Part shown: one piece after another, positions 7,500-15,991 of the stretch
How the letters are laid out: each line of letters starts with the position of its first letter
Position numbering within the stretch: the stretch's first letter is position 1
Source of the DNA: SIG307 sp045596385
GTDB lineage: Bacteria; Bacillota; Clostridia; Lachnospirales; Lachnospiraceae
Length of the DNA stretch: 64,000 bases
NCBI GenBank assembly: GCA_045596385.1
Contig: JAZOCC010000021.1
Span: 326,268-390,267 of the forward strand
Direction: 5' to 3'
Program-made: the position numbers and the translations under genes
The notes under the pieces: generated by a model
The model's database searches: none
Told to the model about the DNA's origin: nothing
Seen by the model: only the letters and a program-made list of their open reading frames with translations

Positions 7500-8831
7500 A
7501 TGAGTAATCCGATTGTTGCCATCGTGGGACGCCCGAATGTGGGTAAGTCCACGTTGTTTAATGCCCTTGCGGGGGAACGTATTTCTATTGTAAAAGACTA
7601 TCCGGGTGTAACTCGTGACCGTATTTATGCGGATGTTACATGGCTGAACTATAAGTTTACCATGATTGATACCGGCGGTATTGAGCCGGAGACCAAGGAT
7701 AAGATGCTGACGTACATGAGGGAGCAGGCGCAGATTGCCATTGATACGGCAGATGTGATTGTGTTTCTGACCGATGTGCGCATGGGCCTTGTAGATGCAG
7801 ACTTTAAGGTTGCGGATATGTTGCGCCGTTCCGGTAAGCCGGTGGTTCTGACGGTCAATAAGGTAGACGACTTTGAAAAGATGCAGGCGGATGTATACGA
7901 GTTCTATAATCTCGGTATCGGTGATCCGATTGCGGTGTCAGGTGCGTCCCGTCTCGGTTTCGGTGAGCTTCTGGATGCGATTGTTGAGTATTTCCCGGCT
8001 CCGGTAGAGGGAGAAGAGGAGGAAGAGCTTCCGAAGATTGCAGTGGTAGGTAAGCCGAACGTTGGTAAGTCCTCCATTATCAATAAGTTGACCGGTGAGA
8101 ACCGTGTGATCGTATCGGATATTGCGGGTACGACCCGTGATGCCATTGATACGGTGGTAAAGTTTGAGGAAAAGGAATATATCTTTATTGATACGGCGGG
8201 ACTTCGTCGTAAAAATAAAATTAAAGAAGAGATAGAGCGCTTCAGTATCGTGCGTACCGTCAGTGCGGTGGAACGTGCGGATGTTGTTGTGGTTGTAATT
8301 GACGCGACGGAAGGGGTGACCGAGCAGGATGCAAAGATTGCCGGTATTGCCCATGAGAGAGGAAAAGGTATTATTATCGCAGTCAACAAGTGGGATGCGG
8401 TAGAGGATAAGGACGACAAGACGATTTATCGTCAAACGGAACGTATCCGTGAGATTTTGTCCTTTATTCCGTATGCGGAGATTGTTTTCATTTCCGCAAA
8501 GACCGGCCAGCGCATGACGAAGATTTTCGAGAAGATTGACCTTGTCATTCAGAGCAGAACACTGCGTATCCAGACCGGTGTGCTGAATGAAATTCTTATG
8601 GAGGCGACCTCCTTACAGCAGCCGCCGTCCGATAAGGGTAAGAGACTTAAGATTTTCTTTATGACCCAGGTGGCAGTGGGACCGCCTACCTTCGTGTTGT
8701 TTGTAAACAGTAAGGAGCTGATGCATTATTCCTATCAGCGTTATATAGAGAATAAGATTCGTGACACCTTCGGTTTTGTAGGTACTTCCCTGAAGTTTAT
8801 TATCAGAGAGCGTGAGGATGCAACGAAATAA
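7500..8831 (+). CDS. der: Double GTPase Der (EngA)
   Basis: A 443-residue ribosome-assembly GTPase with two G domains and a C-terminal KH-like domain. First G1 GRPNVGKS at 10-17, G3 DTGG at 57-60 and G4 NKVD at 120-123; second G1 GKPNVGKS at 184-191, then DTAGLRRK and NKWD. An acidic linker (EGEEEEEL, about 170-177) joins the domains. Length is typical. The ribosome binding site is modest. Confidence 0.97.
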   Translation: MSNPIVAIVGRPNVGKSTLFNALAGERISIVKDYPGVTRDRIYADVTWLNYKFTMIDTGGIEPETKDKMLTYMREQAQIAIDTADVIVFLTDVRMGLVDADFKVADMLRRSGKPVVLTVNKVDDFEKMQADVYEFYNLGIGDPIAVSGASRLGFGELLDAIVEYFPAPVEGEEEEELPKIAVVGKPNVGKSSIINKLTGENRVIVSDIAGTTRDAIDTVVKFEEKEYIFIDTAGLRRKNKIKEEIERFSIVRTVSAVERADVVVVVIDATEGVTEQDAKIAGIAHERGKGIIIAVNKWDAVEDKDDKTIYRQTERIREILSFIPYAEIVFISAKTGQRMTKIFEKIDLVIQSRTLRIQTGVLNEILMEATSLQQPPSDKGKRLKIFFMTQVAVGPPTFVLFVNSKELMHYSYQRYIENKIRDTFGFVGTSLKFIIREREDATK

Positions 8832-8859
8832 GTAAAGCAGAAATGGCAGGATAAGTAAT

Positions 8860-9510
8860 ATGATTTGGCGTATTGCGATTTGTTTGATGTTAGGATATGC
8901 ATTCGGATGCATCTCGACGGGATATATTGTTGGAAAGATACAGAAGGTTGATATCAGAAATTACGGAAGCGGTAATGTGGGGACCACCAATGCGCTTCGT
9001 ACTTTAGGAAAAAAGGCGGCGTTAATTACATTACTGGGGGATGTATTCAAATGTGCGATTCCGGTGGTGTTGATTAAGTTTGTATTCTTTAAGGATATGC
9101 CGTATGCGGATTTGCTCGGCTTATATACGGCATTGGGCGCAGTTTTGGGCCATACCTTCCCTTTTTATTTGAAGTTTAAGGGGGGCAAAGGAATTGCGGT
9201 TCTGGTTGGTACGATTCTGACCTTTGACTGGCGGATTTTCCTGATTTGTGTGGCGACATTCTTTGTAATTTTGGCCATTACGCGTTTTGTGTCGCTTGGA
9301 TCTTTGGTGATGGAAGTTTTATTTGTGATATGGGTGGCAGTAACCCGTCCGGGGGACTGGCATATGCTGATTCTTAGCCTTGTGTTTGCGGTTTTGGCGT
9401 TCTACACTCATAGAGAGAACATTAAGCGCTTGCTTTCCGGTACCGAAAATAAAATCGGACAAAAGGTAAAGATAGAGACAGAATTTTCCGAAAAAGCAGA
9501 CAAGGAATAA
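8860..9510 (+). CDS. plsY: Glycerol-3-phosphate acyltransferase PlsY
   Basis: A 216-residue membrane enzyme that moves an acyl group from acyl-phosphate to glycerol-3-phosphate, the first step of phospholipid synthesis. Family motifs are GSGNVGTTNALRTLGKK after the first membrane helix and FKGGKGIAV between middle helices. Several hydrophobic segments are present. The order der-plsY-gpsA is conserved in Firmicutes and pairs the enzyme that makes glycerol-3-phosphate with the one that uses it. Confidence 0.95.
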   Translation: MIWRIAICLMLGYAFGCISTGYIVGKIQKVDIRNYGSGNVGTTNALRTLGKKAALITLLGDVFKCAIPVVLIKFVFFKDMPYADLLGLYTALGAVLGHTFPFYLKFKGGKGIAVLVGTILTFDWRIFLICVATFFVILAITRFVSLGSLVMEVLFVIWVAVTRPGDWHMLILSLVFAVLAFYTHRENIKRLLSGTENKIGQKVKIETEFSEKADKE

Positions 9511-9525
9511 ATAATGTCCCGGGCG

Positions 9526-9599
9526 TTCTGCCGGGGAGGTGTACGGCAGAATGAGATGCGTGGAAAGAAATGAAAGGGAAATGTACCGAAACGGTACAT
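9526..9599 (+). other. Two consecutive hairpins between plsY and gpsA
   Basis: TTCTGCCG (9526-9533) pairs with CGGCAGAA (9544-9551), with a Shine-Dalgarno-like GGGAGGTG in the loop. ATGTACCG (9581-9588) pairs with CGGTACAT (9592-9599) around AAA. Neither has a T tract, so they are not obvious terminators. They may mark RNA processing or tune gpsA translation; this is inference. Confidence 0.4.
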
Positions 9600-9615
9600 G
9601 GAATAGGTGGACGGT

Positions 9616-10629
9616 ATGAAAAAGGTTACGGTTTTAGGAGCAGGTACTTGGGGAATTGCTCTTACCATATTACTTGCAAATAACGGTCATGATGTGACAC
9701 TCTGGTCAAAGTTTCCTGCAGAGACCGGGGCGTTGGCTGCAGACCGCAGTCATATTAAGAATTTGCCGGGGGCAGTGCTTCCGGACAGTGTAAAACTGAC
9801 CAACGATTTGGCGGAGGCTGCGGCAGGCGGAACGGATTTGGTTGTAAATACGGTGATTTCTCCGAAGGTAAGAGAGGTATCAAAAAATCTTTCTTCTTAT
9901 ATAAAGGAAGGAACCGTTATTGTAAATGCGTCCAAGGGTATCGAACACGGTACTTTATATACCATGACGGATATTATTTCCCAGGAGATTCCGCAGGCAA
10001 AGGTGGCGGTAATTTCCGGACCGAGCCATGCGGAGGAAGTCAGTCGTCATATTCCGACTACGGTTGTTGCAGGGGCTGCCGAGAAGGAAGTTGCCATGTA
10101 CATTCAGGATATGTTCATGAATAAGTATTTTCGTGTATATACCAGCCCGGATGTATTGGGAATCGAAATCGGAAGTGCTTTAAAGAACGTGATTGCATTG
10201 GCAGCCGGTGCTATTGATGGCCTTGGCTATGGAGATAACACAAAAGCAGCGCTTATTACCCGTGGTATTGTGGAAATTGCCAGATTGGGCGAGGCGATGG
10301 GGGCAAAATACGAGACCTTTGCGGGACTCTCCGGTATCGGTGATTTGATTGTAACCTGTACCAGTACCCACAGCAGAAATCATAATGCAGGCTATCTTCT
10401 GGGGCAGGGAAAATCCTTAGAGGAGGCAAAAAAAGAAGTCGGTCAGGTGGTGGAAGGTGTGAATTCCGCACAGGCGGCATTGGCGTTGGCCGAAAAGTAC
10501 GGCGTTGAGATGCCGATTGTGGAGCAAGTGAATGCAGTACTGTTTGAAAACAAGGAAGCGAAGGAAGCCTTAAAGGACTTGCTTGTCCGTGACAAAGTAA
10601 CCGAATATAGTTCCCTTAGTTGGGAATAA
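9616..10629 (+). CDS. gpsA: NAD(P)H-dependent glycerol-3-phosphate dehydrogenase
   Basis: A 337-residue cytosolic enzyme that reduces dihydroxyacetone phosphate to glycerol-3-phosphate for lipid synthesis. The N-terminal Rossmann motif is VTVLGAGTWG, followed by NASKGIE, ISGPSHAEEV and the C-terminal AGLSGIGDLIVTC. ATG 9616 follows ATAGGTGG; the in-frame GTG at 9607 overlaps that site. The stop codon overlaps a candidate sigma-E promoter for spoIVA. Confidence 0.96.
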   Translation: MKKVTVLGAGTWGIALTILLANNGHDVTLWSKFPAETGALAADRSHIKNLPGAVLPDSVKLTNDLAEAAAGGTDLVVNTVISPKVREVSKNLSSYIKEGTVIVNASKGIEHGTLYTMTDIISQEIPQAKVAVISGPSHAEEVSRHIPTTVVAGAAEKEVAMYIQDMFMNKYFRVYTSPDVLGIEIGSALKNVIALAAGAIDGLGYGDNTKAALITRGIVEIARLGEAMGAKYETFAGLSGIGDLIVTCTSTHSRNHNAGYLLGQGKSLEEAKKEVGQVVEGVNSAQAALALAEKYGVEMPIVEQVNAVLFENKEAKEALKDLLVRDKVTEYSSLSWE

Positions 10630-10653
10630 TGGATATCCCTCTTGGCATATACT
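10624..10653 (+). promoter_or_regulatory. Candidate sigma-E promoter of spoIVA
   Basis: GAATAAT (10624-10630), 15 bases, then CATATACT (10646-10653) resemble the sporulation sigma-E -35 and -10 elements. spoIVA belongs to the sigma-E regulon in Bacillus. The -35 overlaps the gpsA stop codon. Match is by eye. Confidence 0.5.
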
Positions 10654-10682
10654 GTAACAGCTAAAGCCAAGGGGGATTTTTT

Positions 10683-12158
10683 ATGGAAACGTTTGATTTA
10701 TACAAAGACATGAAGCTCCGGACCGGCGGAGAAATCTACATAGGAGTGGTAGGACCGGTGAGAACGGGAAAGTCCACCTTTATCAAGCACTTTATGGACG
10801 AAATGGTGCTTCCGGTAATGAGGTCGGAGGCGGAAAAGGTGAGGGCTACCGATGAGATGCCGCAGTCTGCACAGGGGCGTACCATTATGACTACGGAACC
10901 GAAGTTTGTTCCGAAGGAGGCAGCAAAGATTGCACTTCCGGACGGAACCGATGTGAAAATCCGTTTGGTGGATTGTGTCGGGTATATGGTAGAAGGCGCT
11001 ACAGGACATATGGAAGGTGAGAAGGAACGGATGATAAAGACTCCTTGGTCCGAGTCGGAGATTCCGTTTACCAAGGCGGCGGAAATCGGTACGGGAAAAG
11101 TAATCAGGGAGCATTCCACCGTAGGGGTCCTGGTGACGGCGGACGGTAGCTTCGGCGAATTGACCAGAGCAAACTACGAGGCGCCGGAGGAGCGTACCAT
11201 TTATGAATTAAAGCGTCTCGGGAAGCCTTTTATTGTTCTCTTAAATTCCGCAAGACCCCGGGCGGCGGAAACGGAGCAACTGGCGCAGGAACTTTCGGAA
11301 CGCTATGATGTAATCGTACTTCCTACCGATTGTACAAAGCTGAAGAAAACAGAGCTTACAGAAATATTGGAGGCAATACTTACAGCGTTTCCGGTCAGTG
11401 AAATGAGATTCCGGCTTCCGAAATGGATTGAACTTTTGGAACAAACCCATGAGATTAAACGGGAAGCCATGGAATGTGCAAAGGAGTTGTTACTTCAAAA
11501 TCGAAGAATTCGGGATGTACGGGACCAGAAGGAATTTTCTGTAGGAAACTATTTTGAACGTGTGGTACAGTCCGGTATCAATATGGAAGACGGAAGCGTA
11601 GAATACCGTTTTGAACCGAAGAAAGAATATTATTACGGAATGTTAAGCGAATTGCTGGGATGTGAAGTGACCGGAGAACGCCGTTTTTATCAGGAACTCC
11701 GCGAACTGGCAAAACGCAGGGAGGAATACGGAAAGCTTGCCGCTGCCTGTGAAGAGGTAGAAGGGAAAGGCTACGGAGTCGTTTTGCCTGCGGCAAATCA
11801 AATTCAGATTTCTACGCCGGAATTAATCAAACAGGGAGGAAAGTTCGGCGTGAAAATCCGGGCGACCGCACCGTCGGTACATATGATTCAGGCTGATATT
11901 GTGACAGAGATTGCACCGATTGTGGGAAGTGAGGAACAGGCAAGGGATTTGATTTCCTATATGACAAATCAAAGTGAGCAGGGAGAAGACGGATTACGTA
12001 CCGCAGCAATTTTCGGAAAGAGTGTAAATCAGTTGGTAGAGGAAGGAGTCAATGCCAAAATCGGAAATATTAACGAAGAATGTCAGGAAAAACTACAGGA
12101 GTCGATAGAAAAAATCATAAATGAAAGCAACGGAGGAGTGATTTGCTTCATAATTTGA
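10683..12158 (+). CDS. spoIVA: Stage IV sporulation protein A
   Basis: A 491-residue ATPase that polymerises on the forespore surface and forms the base of the spore coat. The Walker A motif GPVRTGKST is at 24-32; the family strings TTEPKFVPKEAAKI and RLVDCVGYMVEGA follow; the C-terminus ends in a short hydrophobic GGVICFII used for membrane anchoring. Length is the family's 492. GGGGGATTTTTT precedes the ATG. Its presence shows a spore-forming lineage, though not that this strain still sporulates. Confidence 0.97.
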   Translation: METFDLYKDMKLRTGGEIYIGVVGPVRTGKSTFIKHFMDEMVLPVMRSEAEKVRATDEMPQSAQGRTIMTTEPKFVPKEAAKIALPDGTDVKIRLVDCVGYMVEGATGHMEGEKERMIKTPWSESEIPFTKAAEIGTGKVIREHSTVGVLVTADGSFGELTRANYEAPEERTIYELKRLGKPFIVLLNSARPRAAETEQLAQELSERYDVIVLPTDCTKLKKTELTEILEAILTAFPVSEMRFRLPKWIELLEQTHEIKREAMECAKELLLQNRRIRDVRDQKEFSVGNYFERVVQSGINMEDGSVEYRFEPKKEYYYGMLSELLGCEVTGERRFYQELRELAKRREEYGKLAAACEEVEGKGYGVVLPAANQIQISTPELIKQGGKFGVKIRATAPSVHMIQADIVTEIAPIVGSEEQARDLISYMTNQSEQGEDGLRTAAIFGKSVNQLVEEGVNAKIGNINEECQEKLQESIEKIINESNGGVICFII

Positions 12159-12220
12159 GTTATTTTTTTGGCAAAAATGACTAAAAAAGCCTTGAAAATC
12201 AAAAAAAATCAGCAACAATG

Positions 12221-12249
12221 TTGACAAAAACAAGCAATCTTGCTATAAT
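12221..12249 (+). promoter_or_regulatory. Strong sigma-A promoter
   Basis: TTGACA (12221-12226), a 17-base spacer and TATAAT (12244-12249): full consensus. It drives the NlpC/P60 gene with a leader of about 65 bases. Confidence 0.85.
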
Positions 12250-12318
12250 AATCCATGTAATAAAATTTAATATTTATGTAACATTTTTATAGAGATTGTT
12301 TGTTGGAGGTACTTTTTG

Positions 12319-13395
12319 ATGAAGATGAAGCACGGAGTATCACTTGCTTTGGTATTAGGCACGGTGATTTCCTTATTCGGAACCGGGATGACGGCCGAGG
12401 CTGCGGTTGTTACCGGTGGTAATGCACTGGGTGGGTTTTCGGTTGTATCGAATGAGTTTTTTGTAAATGCTTCAGAAGAGAATAAAGAGAATGCGGCTGA
12501 GCTGTTTTCTTCCGTTGAAGTTCCGGAGAATATAGCATTTGCTAATGTTTCGGATGCTTTAAATATCAGAAAAGGTCCGGGTACGAATTATTCCCGTATC
12601 GGTAAGCTCGGTAAGAACGCATATTGTATCGTAGAGTCTGTAGAGGACGGATGGGCAAAGATTTCCTCCGGCAGTGTAAAGGGCTATTGCTCCACAGAGT
12701 ATTTGATTATGGGCGATGAAGCAGTAACACTTGCGGAGAAGCTGGGCACCCTGACTGCTACGGTAAACAGAGGGATTAAGAATTTAAACGTTCGTTCTAC
12801 TCCGGATACTACGACCGATAATGTAATTGCAAAGGTGAGCGGCGGAGAGAGCTTTAAGGTAGTAAAAGAAGTGGTAATCAGCAAAAATGATCCGGAGGCG
12901 AAGACTTTCGTTCAGATTGAATGGAATATTGATACGCAGAAGAATGCGGAAGCGTATATCAGTTCCGAGTTTGTTACGGTTGCGTATAAGTACAAAGAGG
13001 CTGTTGAGAGTAGTAACTACGGAGACGGTGTTTCCCAGCTTCGTACCAATATGATTGATTATGCCATGAGATATTTGGGTACGCCGTATGTATGGGGCGG
13101 AAACAGCCTGTCCAGAGGTGTTGACTGTTCCGGTTTTGTACAGCAGGTATTTAAGGCATACGGTTATCATACACCGCGCGTATCCAGAGAGATGGCCAGA
13201 ACCTACAGTGCCGTTTCCAGATCCGAGGCAAAGGCCGGAGACTTGGTATTCTATCACGACTTAAAGACCGGTGTGGTAGACCATGTAGCGATTTACATCG
13301 GCAACGGTAAGATTATTCATGCAAATAACGGTGTTGAGATTTCCAACGTAAACTATCGTACCGTTTATAAGTATGCAAGAGTTATTTGGGATTAA
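12319..13395 (+). CDS. Secreted SH3-domain NlpC/P60 peptidoglycan hydrolase
   Basis: A 358-residue exported protein. A signal peptide covers about 1-28 (cleavage near AEA). Two bacterial SH3-like regions (about 73-130, starting ANVSDALNIRKGPG, and about 145-220) should bind cell wall, and the NlpC/P60 peptidase domain covers about 238-358 with Cys270 in VDCSGFVQQ, His322 in DHVAIYIG and His334. Such enzymes cut stem peptides of peptidoglycan. ATG 12319 follows GGAGGT; the in-frame TTG at 12316 is less well spaced. Consensus promoter and its own terminator make it a single-gene unit. Confidence 0.93.
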   Translation: MKMKHGVSLALVLGTVISLFGTGMTAEAAVVTGGNALGGFSVVSNEFFVNASEENKENAAELFSSVEVPENIAFANVSDALNIRKGPGTNYSRIGKLGKNAYCIVESVEDGWAKISSGSVKGYCSTEYLIMGDEAVTLAEKLGTLTATVNRGIKNLNVRSTPDTTTDNVIAKVSGGESFKVVKEVVISKNDPEAKTFVQIEWNIDTQKNAEAYISSEFVTVAYKYKEAVESSNYGDGVSQLRTNMIDYAMRYLGTPYVWGGNSLSRGVDCSGFVQQVFKAYGYHTPRVSREMARTYSAVSRSEAKAGDLVFYHDLKTGVVDHVAIYIGNGKIIHANNGVEISNVNYRTVYKYARVIWD

Positions 13396-13417
13396 AATTC
13401 GAGAGGGTATTTTATAT

Positions 13418-13462
13418 AAGACCGCACATTGTACTTTGGTATGGTGTGCGGTCTTCTTTTTT
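13418..13462 (+). terminator. Rho-independent terminator
   Basis: AAGACCGCACA (13418-13428) pairs perfectly with TGTGCGGTCTT (13445-13455), followed by CTTTTTTT. It lies 23 bases after the NlpC/P60 stop. Confidence 0.9.
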
Positions 13463-13531
13463 GTGCAGGATATGCCGCGAGGTGGGGGCAGGTGCAAAGC
13501 ACCGCCTGCACGGAGCATATGTGGAAATTGC

Positions 13532-13560
13532 TTGACATTTTCTGTCACTAAGTCTATACT
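13532..13560 (+). promoter_or_regulatory. Sigma-A promoter of the MutS-like gene
   Basis: TTGACA (13532-13537), 17 bases, TATACT (13555-13560). It lies 38 bases before the start codon at 13598. Confidence 0.75.
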
Positions 13561-13597
13561 TTATCTTGTATAATTATATCTAAAAGTGAGGGTTTGT

Positions 13598-15346
13598 ATG
13601 GAATATCTTGTGCTTATTGTTGTGTTGATTTTATTTTTTGTCGGTAAGGGGATCTACGATAAAAAGAGGTATAAAGAAAAGGTCAGACGGATGCTTTCCG
13701 AGGAGTTCGGAACCGTATCCGACGAGGAGTATACCGTAGAGAAAATGAAGTCGTTACAGAGCTATTACCGGGCAGTGAAGCGGGAGGCTTATGACGTTGA
13801 CGATATTACCTGGAACGATTTGGAACTGGATGAACTGTTTATGGTAATGAACCGTACGGTCAGTGCCATGGGTGAGGAATATTTATATGCCATGCTGCGT
13901 CAGCCGCAGTTTGACGAGACGGAAATGAAGGAACGAGAACGCTTGATTTCATTTTTCTTAAATCAGGAGAAAACGCGTATTGATGTTCAGGAGGCTTTGT
14001 ATCAAATCGGAAAACAAAGAAAGTATTCCGTATATGAAAGCATGAATTATATTAAGAACATCAAGAGAGAGTCCAATCTGCTGCATTTTCTGGCGATTGT
14101 ATTATTGCTCGGTTCCTTGGTATTTGCTGTATTAAAGCCGGCAATCGGTGTGATTGCGGCAGTGGTGGTGGTGTCCTATAATCTGACGAGCTATATGAAG
14201 CGCAGAGGGGAACTGGATGCGTATTTGAGCTCCGTAATACATCTGATTCGTTTGCTGTATGCAACGGAGGATGTGACGAAGCTTTCTGTTCCGGAACTGT
14301 CTTCCTATACCGCACGTATGAAAGCGTTAAACAGGCATTTTACGTCCTTTAAGCGGAATTTCTGGATTATCGGAAGCAAGAAGCCTACGGGAAGTATGAT
14401 GGATATGTTTTGGTCCTATCTGCGAATGCTGTTTCATATTGATTTGATTAAATTTAACGGCATGTTAAAGATTTATGATAAGCATGTAAATGAGCTGAAT
14501 GAGCTTTACGAGGTGGTCGGTTATCTGGATGCCATGTGTGCGGCTGCATCCTTCCGTGTATTGTTGGGAGAAGGGGGCTACTGTGTGCCGGAGCTTCTGT
14601 CCGAAAGCATACCGACGATGATCGGTAGAAATTCCGGGAAGGGAGCAAATACCGATGAGGCAGGTTTTTCCGGTAAGGTATGGACACCTGTTTACGAGGC
14701 AGAAGGGGTGTATCATCCGCTTCTTGAGAATCCGGTGACCAATTCCATCCGGACGAACCGAAGTGTGCTGCTAACCGGTTCCAATGCATCGGGTAAGTCT
14801 ACTTTCTTAAAGTCGATTGCTTTAGGAGCGTTACTTGCCCAGACGGTTCATACGGTACCGGCAAAATCGTACAGGGCGTCCTATTTCCAGATTTTATCGT
14901 CGATGGCGCTTAGGGATAATATGCAGGGCAACGAAAGCTATTTTATTGTGGAAATCAAGTCTTTAAAACGGATATATGAGGCGGCAAAGGCACCGGTGTG
15001 TACACTTTGCTTTGTGGATGAGGTTCTTCGCGGAACCAACACGGTGGAGCGTATTGCGGCTTCCAGAGAGGTACTTTCCGGCCTTGCAAACAGTGGACGT
15101 ACCATATGTTTTGCAGCGACCCATGATATTGAACTGACGTATTTATTGGAACAGGACTGTGACAATTACCATTTCGAGGAAACGGTAAAGGATGACAAGG
15201 TAGAGTTTGATTATCTGTTGCATGAGGGACGGGCAACCTCCCGGAATGCTATTAAGCTTCTGCGGATGTTGGGGTATCCGGCAGAGGTAATAGAACGTGC
15301 CGAAGAATCGGCGGAGCATTTTTTACAGACCGGTGAGTGGAAGTAA
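13598..15346 (+). CDS. Membrane-anchored MutS-family ATPase
   Basis: A 582-residue protein whose C-terminal third is a MutS ATPase domain: Walker A TGSNASGKST at about 393-402, then LLAQTVHTVPA, the Walker B-like CFVDEVLRGTN and AATHDIEL. The N-terminus is unlike MutS1 or MutS2: it has one membrane segment at about 3-19 and a second hydrophobic pair at about 160-195, and lacks the mismatch-binding Phe-x-Glu domain and the Smr domain. So this is an uncharacterised MutS branch, probably membrane-bound; a role in mismatch repair should not be assumed. The start at ATG 13598 follows GTGAGGG. Confidence 0.85.
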   Translation: MEYLVLIVVLILFFVGKGIYDKKRYKEKVRRMLSEEFGTVSDEEYTVEKMKSLQSYYRAVKREAYDVDDITWNDLELDELFMVMNRTVSAMGEEYLYAMLRQPQFDETEMKERERLISFFLNQEKTRIDVQEALYQIGKQRKYSVYESMNYIKNIKRESNLLHFLAIVLLLGSLVFAVLKPAIGVIAAVVVVSYNLTSYMKRRGELDAYLSSVIHLIRLLYATEDVTKLSVPELSSYTARMKALNRHFTSFKRNFWIIGSKKPTGSMMDMFWSYLRMLFHIDLIKFNGMLKIYDKHVNELNELYEVVGYLDAMCAAASFRVLLGEGGYCVPELLSESIPTMIGRNSGKGANTDEAGFSGKVWTPVYEAEGVYHPLLENPVTNSIRTNRSVLLTGSNASGKSTFLKSIALGALLAQTVHTVPAKSYRASYFQILSSMALRDNMQGNESYFIVEIKSLKRIYEAAKAPVCTLCFVDEVLRGTNTVERIAASREVLSGLANSGRTICFAATHDIELTYLLEQDCDNYHFEETVKDDKVEFDYLLHEGRATSRNAIKLLRMLGYPAEVIERAEESAEHFLQTGEWK

Positions 15347-15415
15347 GAAGGATTGAAATCTGTTACGAACCGAAAGGTGAGCGGGACAGTCGGGATTGTT
15401 GAAAGGAGTCATTTT

Positions 15416-15895
15416 ATGAAGGTAACGATGTATACAGACGGAGCGGCCAGAGGAAACCCGGACGGCCCGGGAGGATATGGGACGGTGCTTTCCTGTGTGG
15501 TAAACGGGGAAGAACATATCAGAGAGTATTCCGGCGGCTATGTCCGCACCACCAATAACCGCATGGAACTGATGGCGGCGATTATCGGATTTGAGAATTT
15601 AAATAAACCGTGTGATGTGGATGTGTATTCCGATTCCCAGTATCTTGTAAAGGCCTTTAACGAGCATTGGCTGGAGGGTTGGATTAAGAAAGGCTGGAAG
15701 CGGGGGAAAAACGAGCCGGTGAAAAATGTGGACCTGTGGATGCGGCTTTTGGCGGCAATGAAGCCGCATACAGTGCAGTTCTTCTGGGTAAAGGGACATG
15801 CCGGACACCCACAGAATGAGCGGTGCGACGTGCTGGCCACCACCGCTGCCGACGGGGACAACCTCATGATTGATGAGGGGCTGGAAGACGAATGA
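15416..15895 (+). CDS. rnhA: Ribonuclease HI
   Basis: A 159-residue RNase HI. The four acidic residues are visible: Asp8 (MYTDGAARGNPG-type motif), Glu51 (NNRMELMAAI), Asp73 (YSDSQYL) and Asp138 (NERCDVLA); His in KGHAGHPQNE is also conserved. A basic stretch KKGWKRGKNEP matches the handle region. ATG 15416 follows AAAGGAG; 21 in-frame codons upstream have no good start. Confidence 0.95.
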   Translation: MKVTMYTDGAARGNPDGPGGYGTVLSCVVNGEEHIREYSGGYVRTTNNRMELMAAIIGFENLNKPCDVDVYSDSQYLVKAFNEHWLEGWIKKGWKRGKNEPVKNVDLWMRLLAAMKPHTVQFFWVKGHAGHPQNERCDVLATTAADGDNLMIDEGLEDE

Positions 15896-15991
15896 TTGCA
15901 TGAATAACTTGAATGAAATAAATGTACCTTTTTGATGAAGTGACAAAGTCAAATTTGATTTTTGCTTGAAGTCAATGGGCTAGGAGGAACC

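Noticed and set aside
7904..8435. Two long - strand frames over der
   Set aside because: They mirror the conserved GTPase gene; Ser/Thr-rich translations come from the codon bias of the opposite strand.
13488..13509. GC-rich imperfect hairpin between the NlpC/P60 terminator and the MutS-like promoter
   Set aside because: Short, bulged and without T tract; too weak to name, and a strong terminator already lies just upstream.
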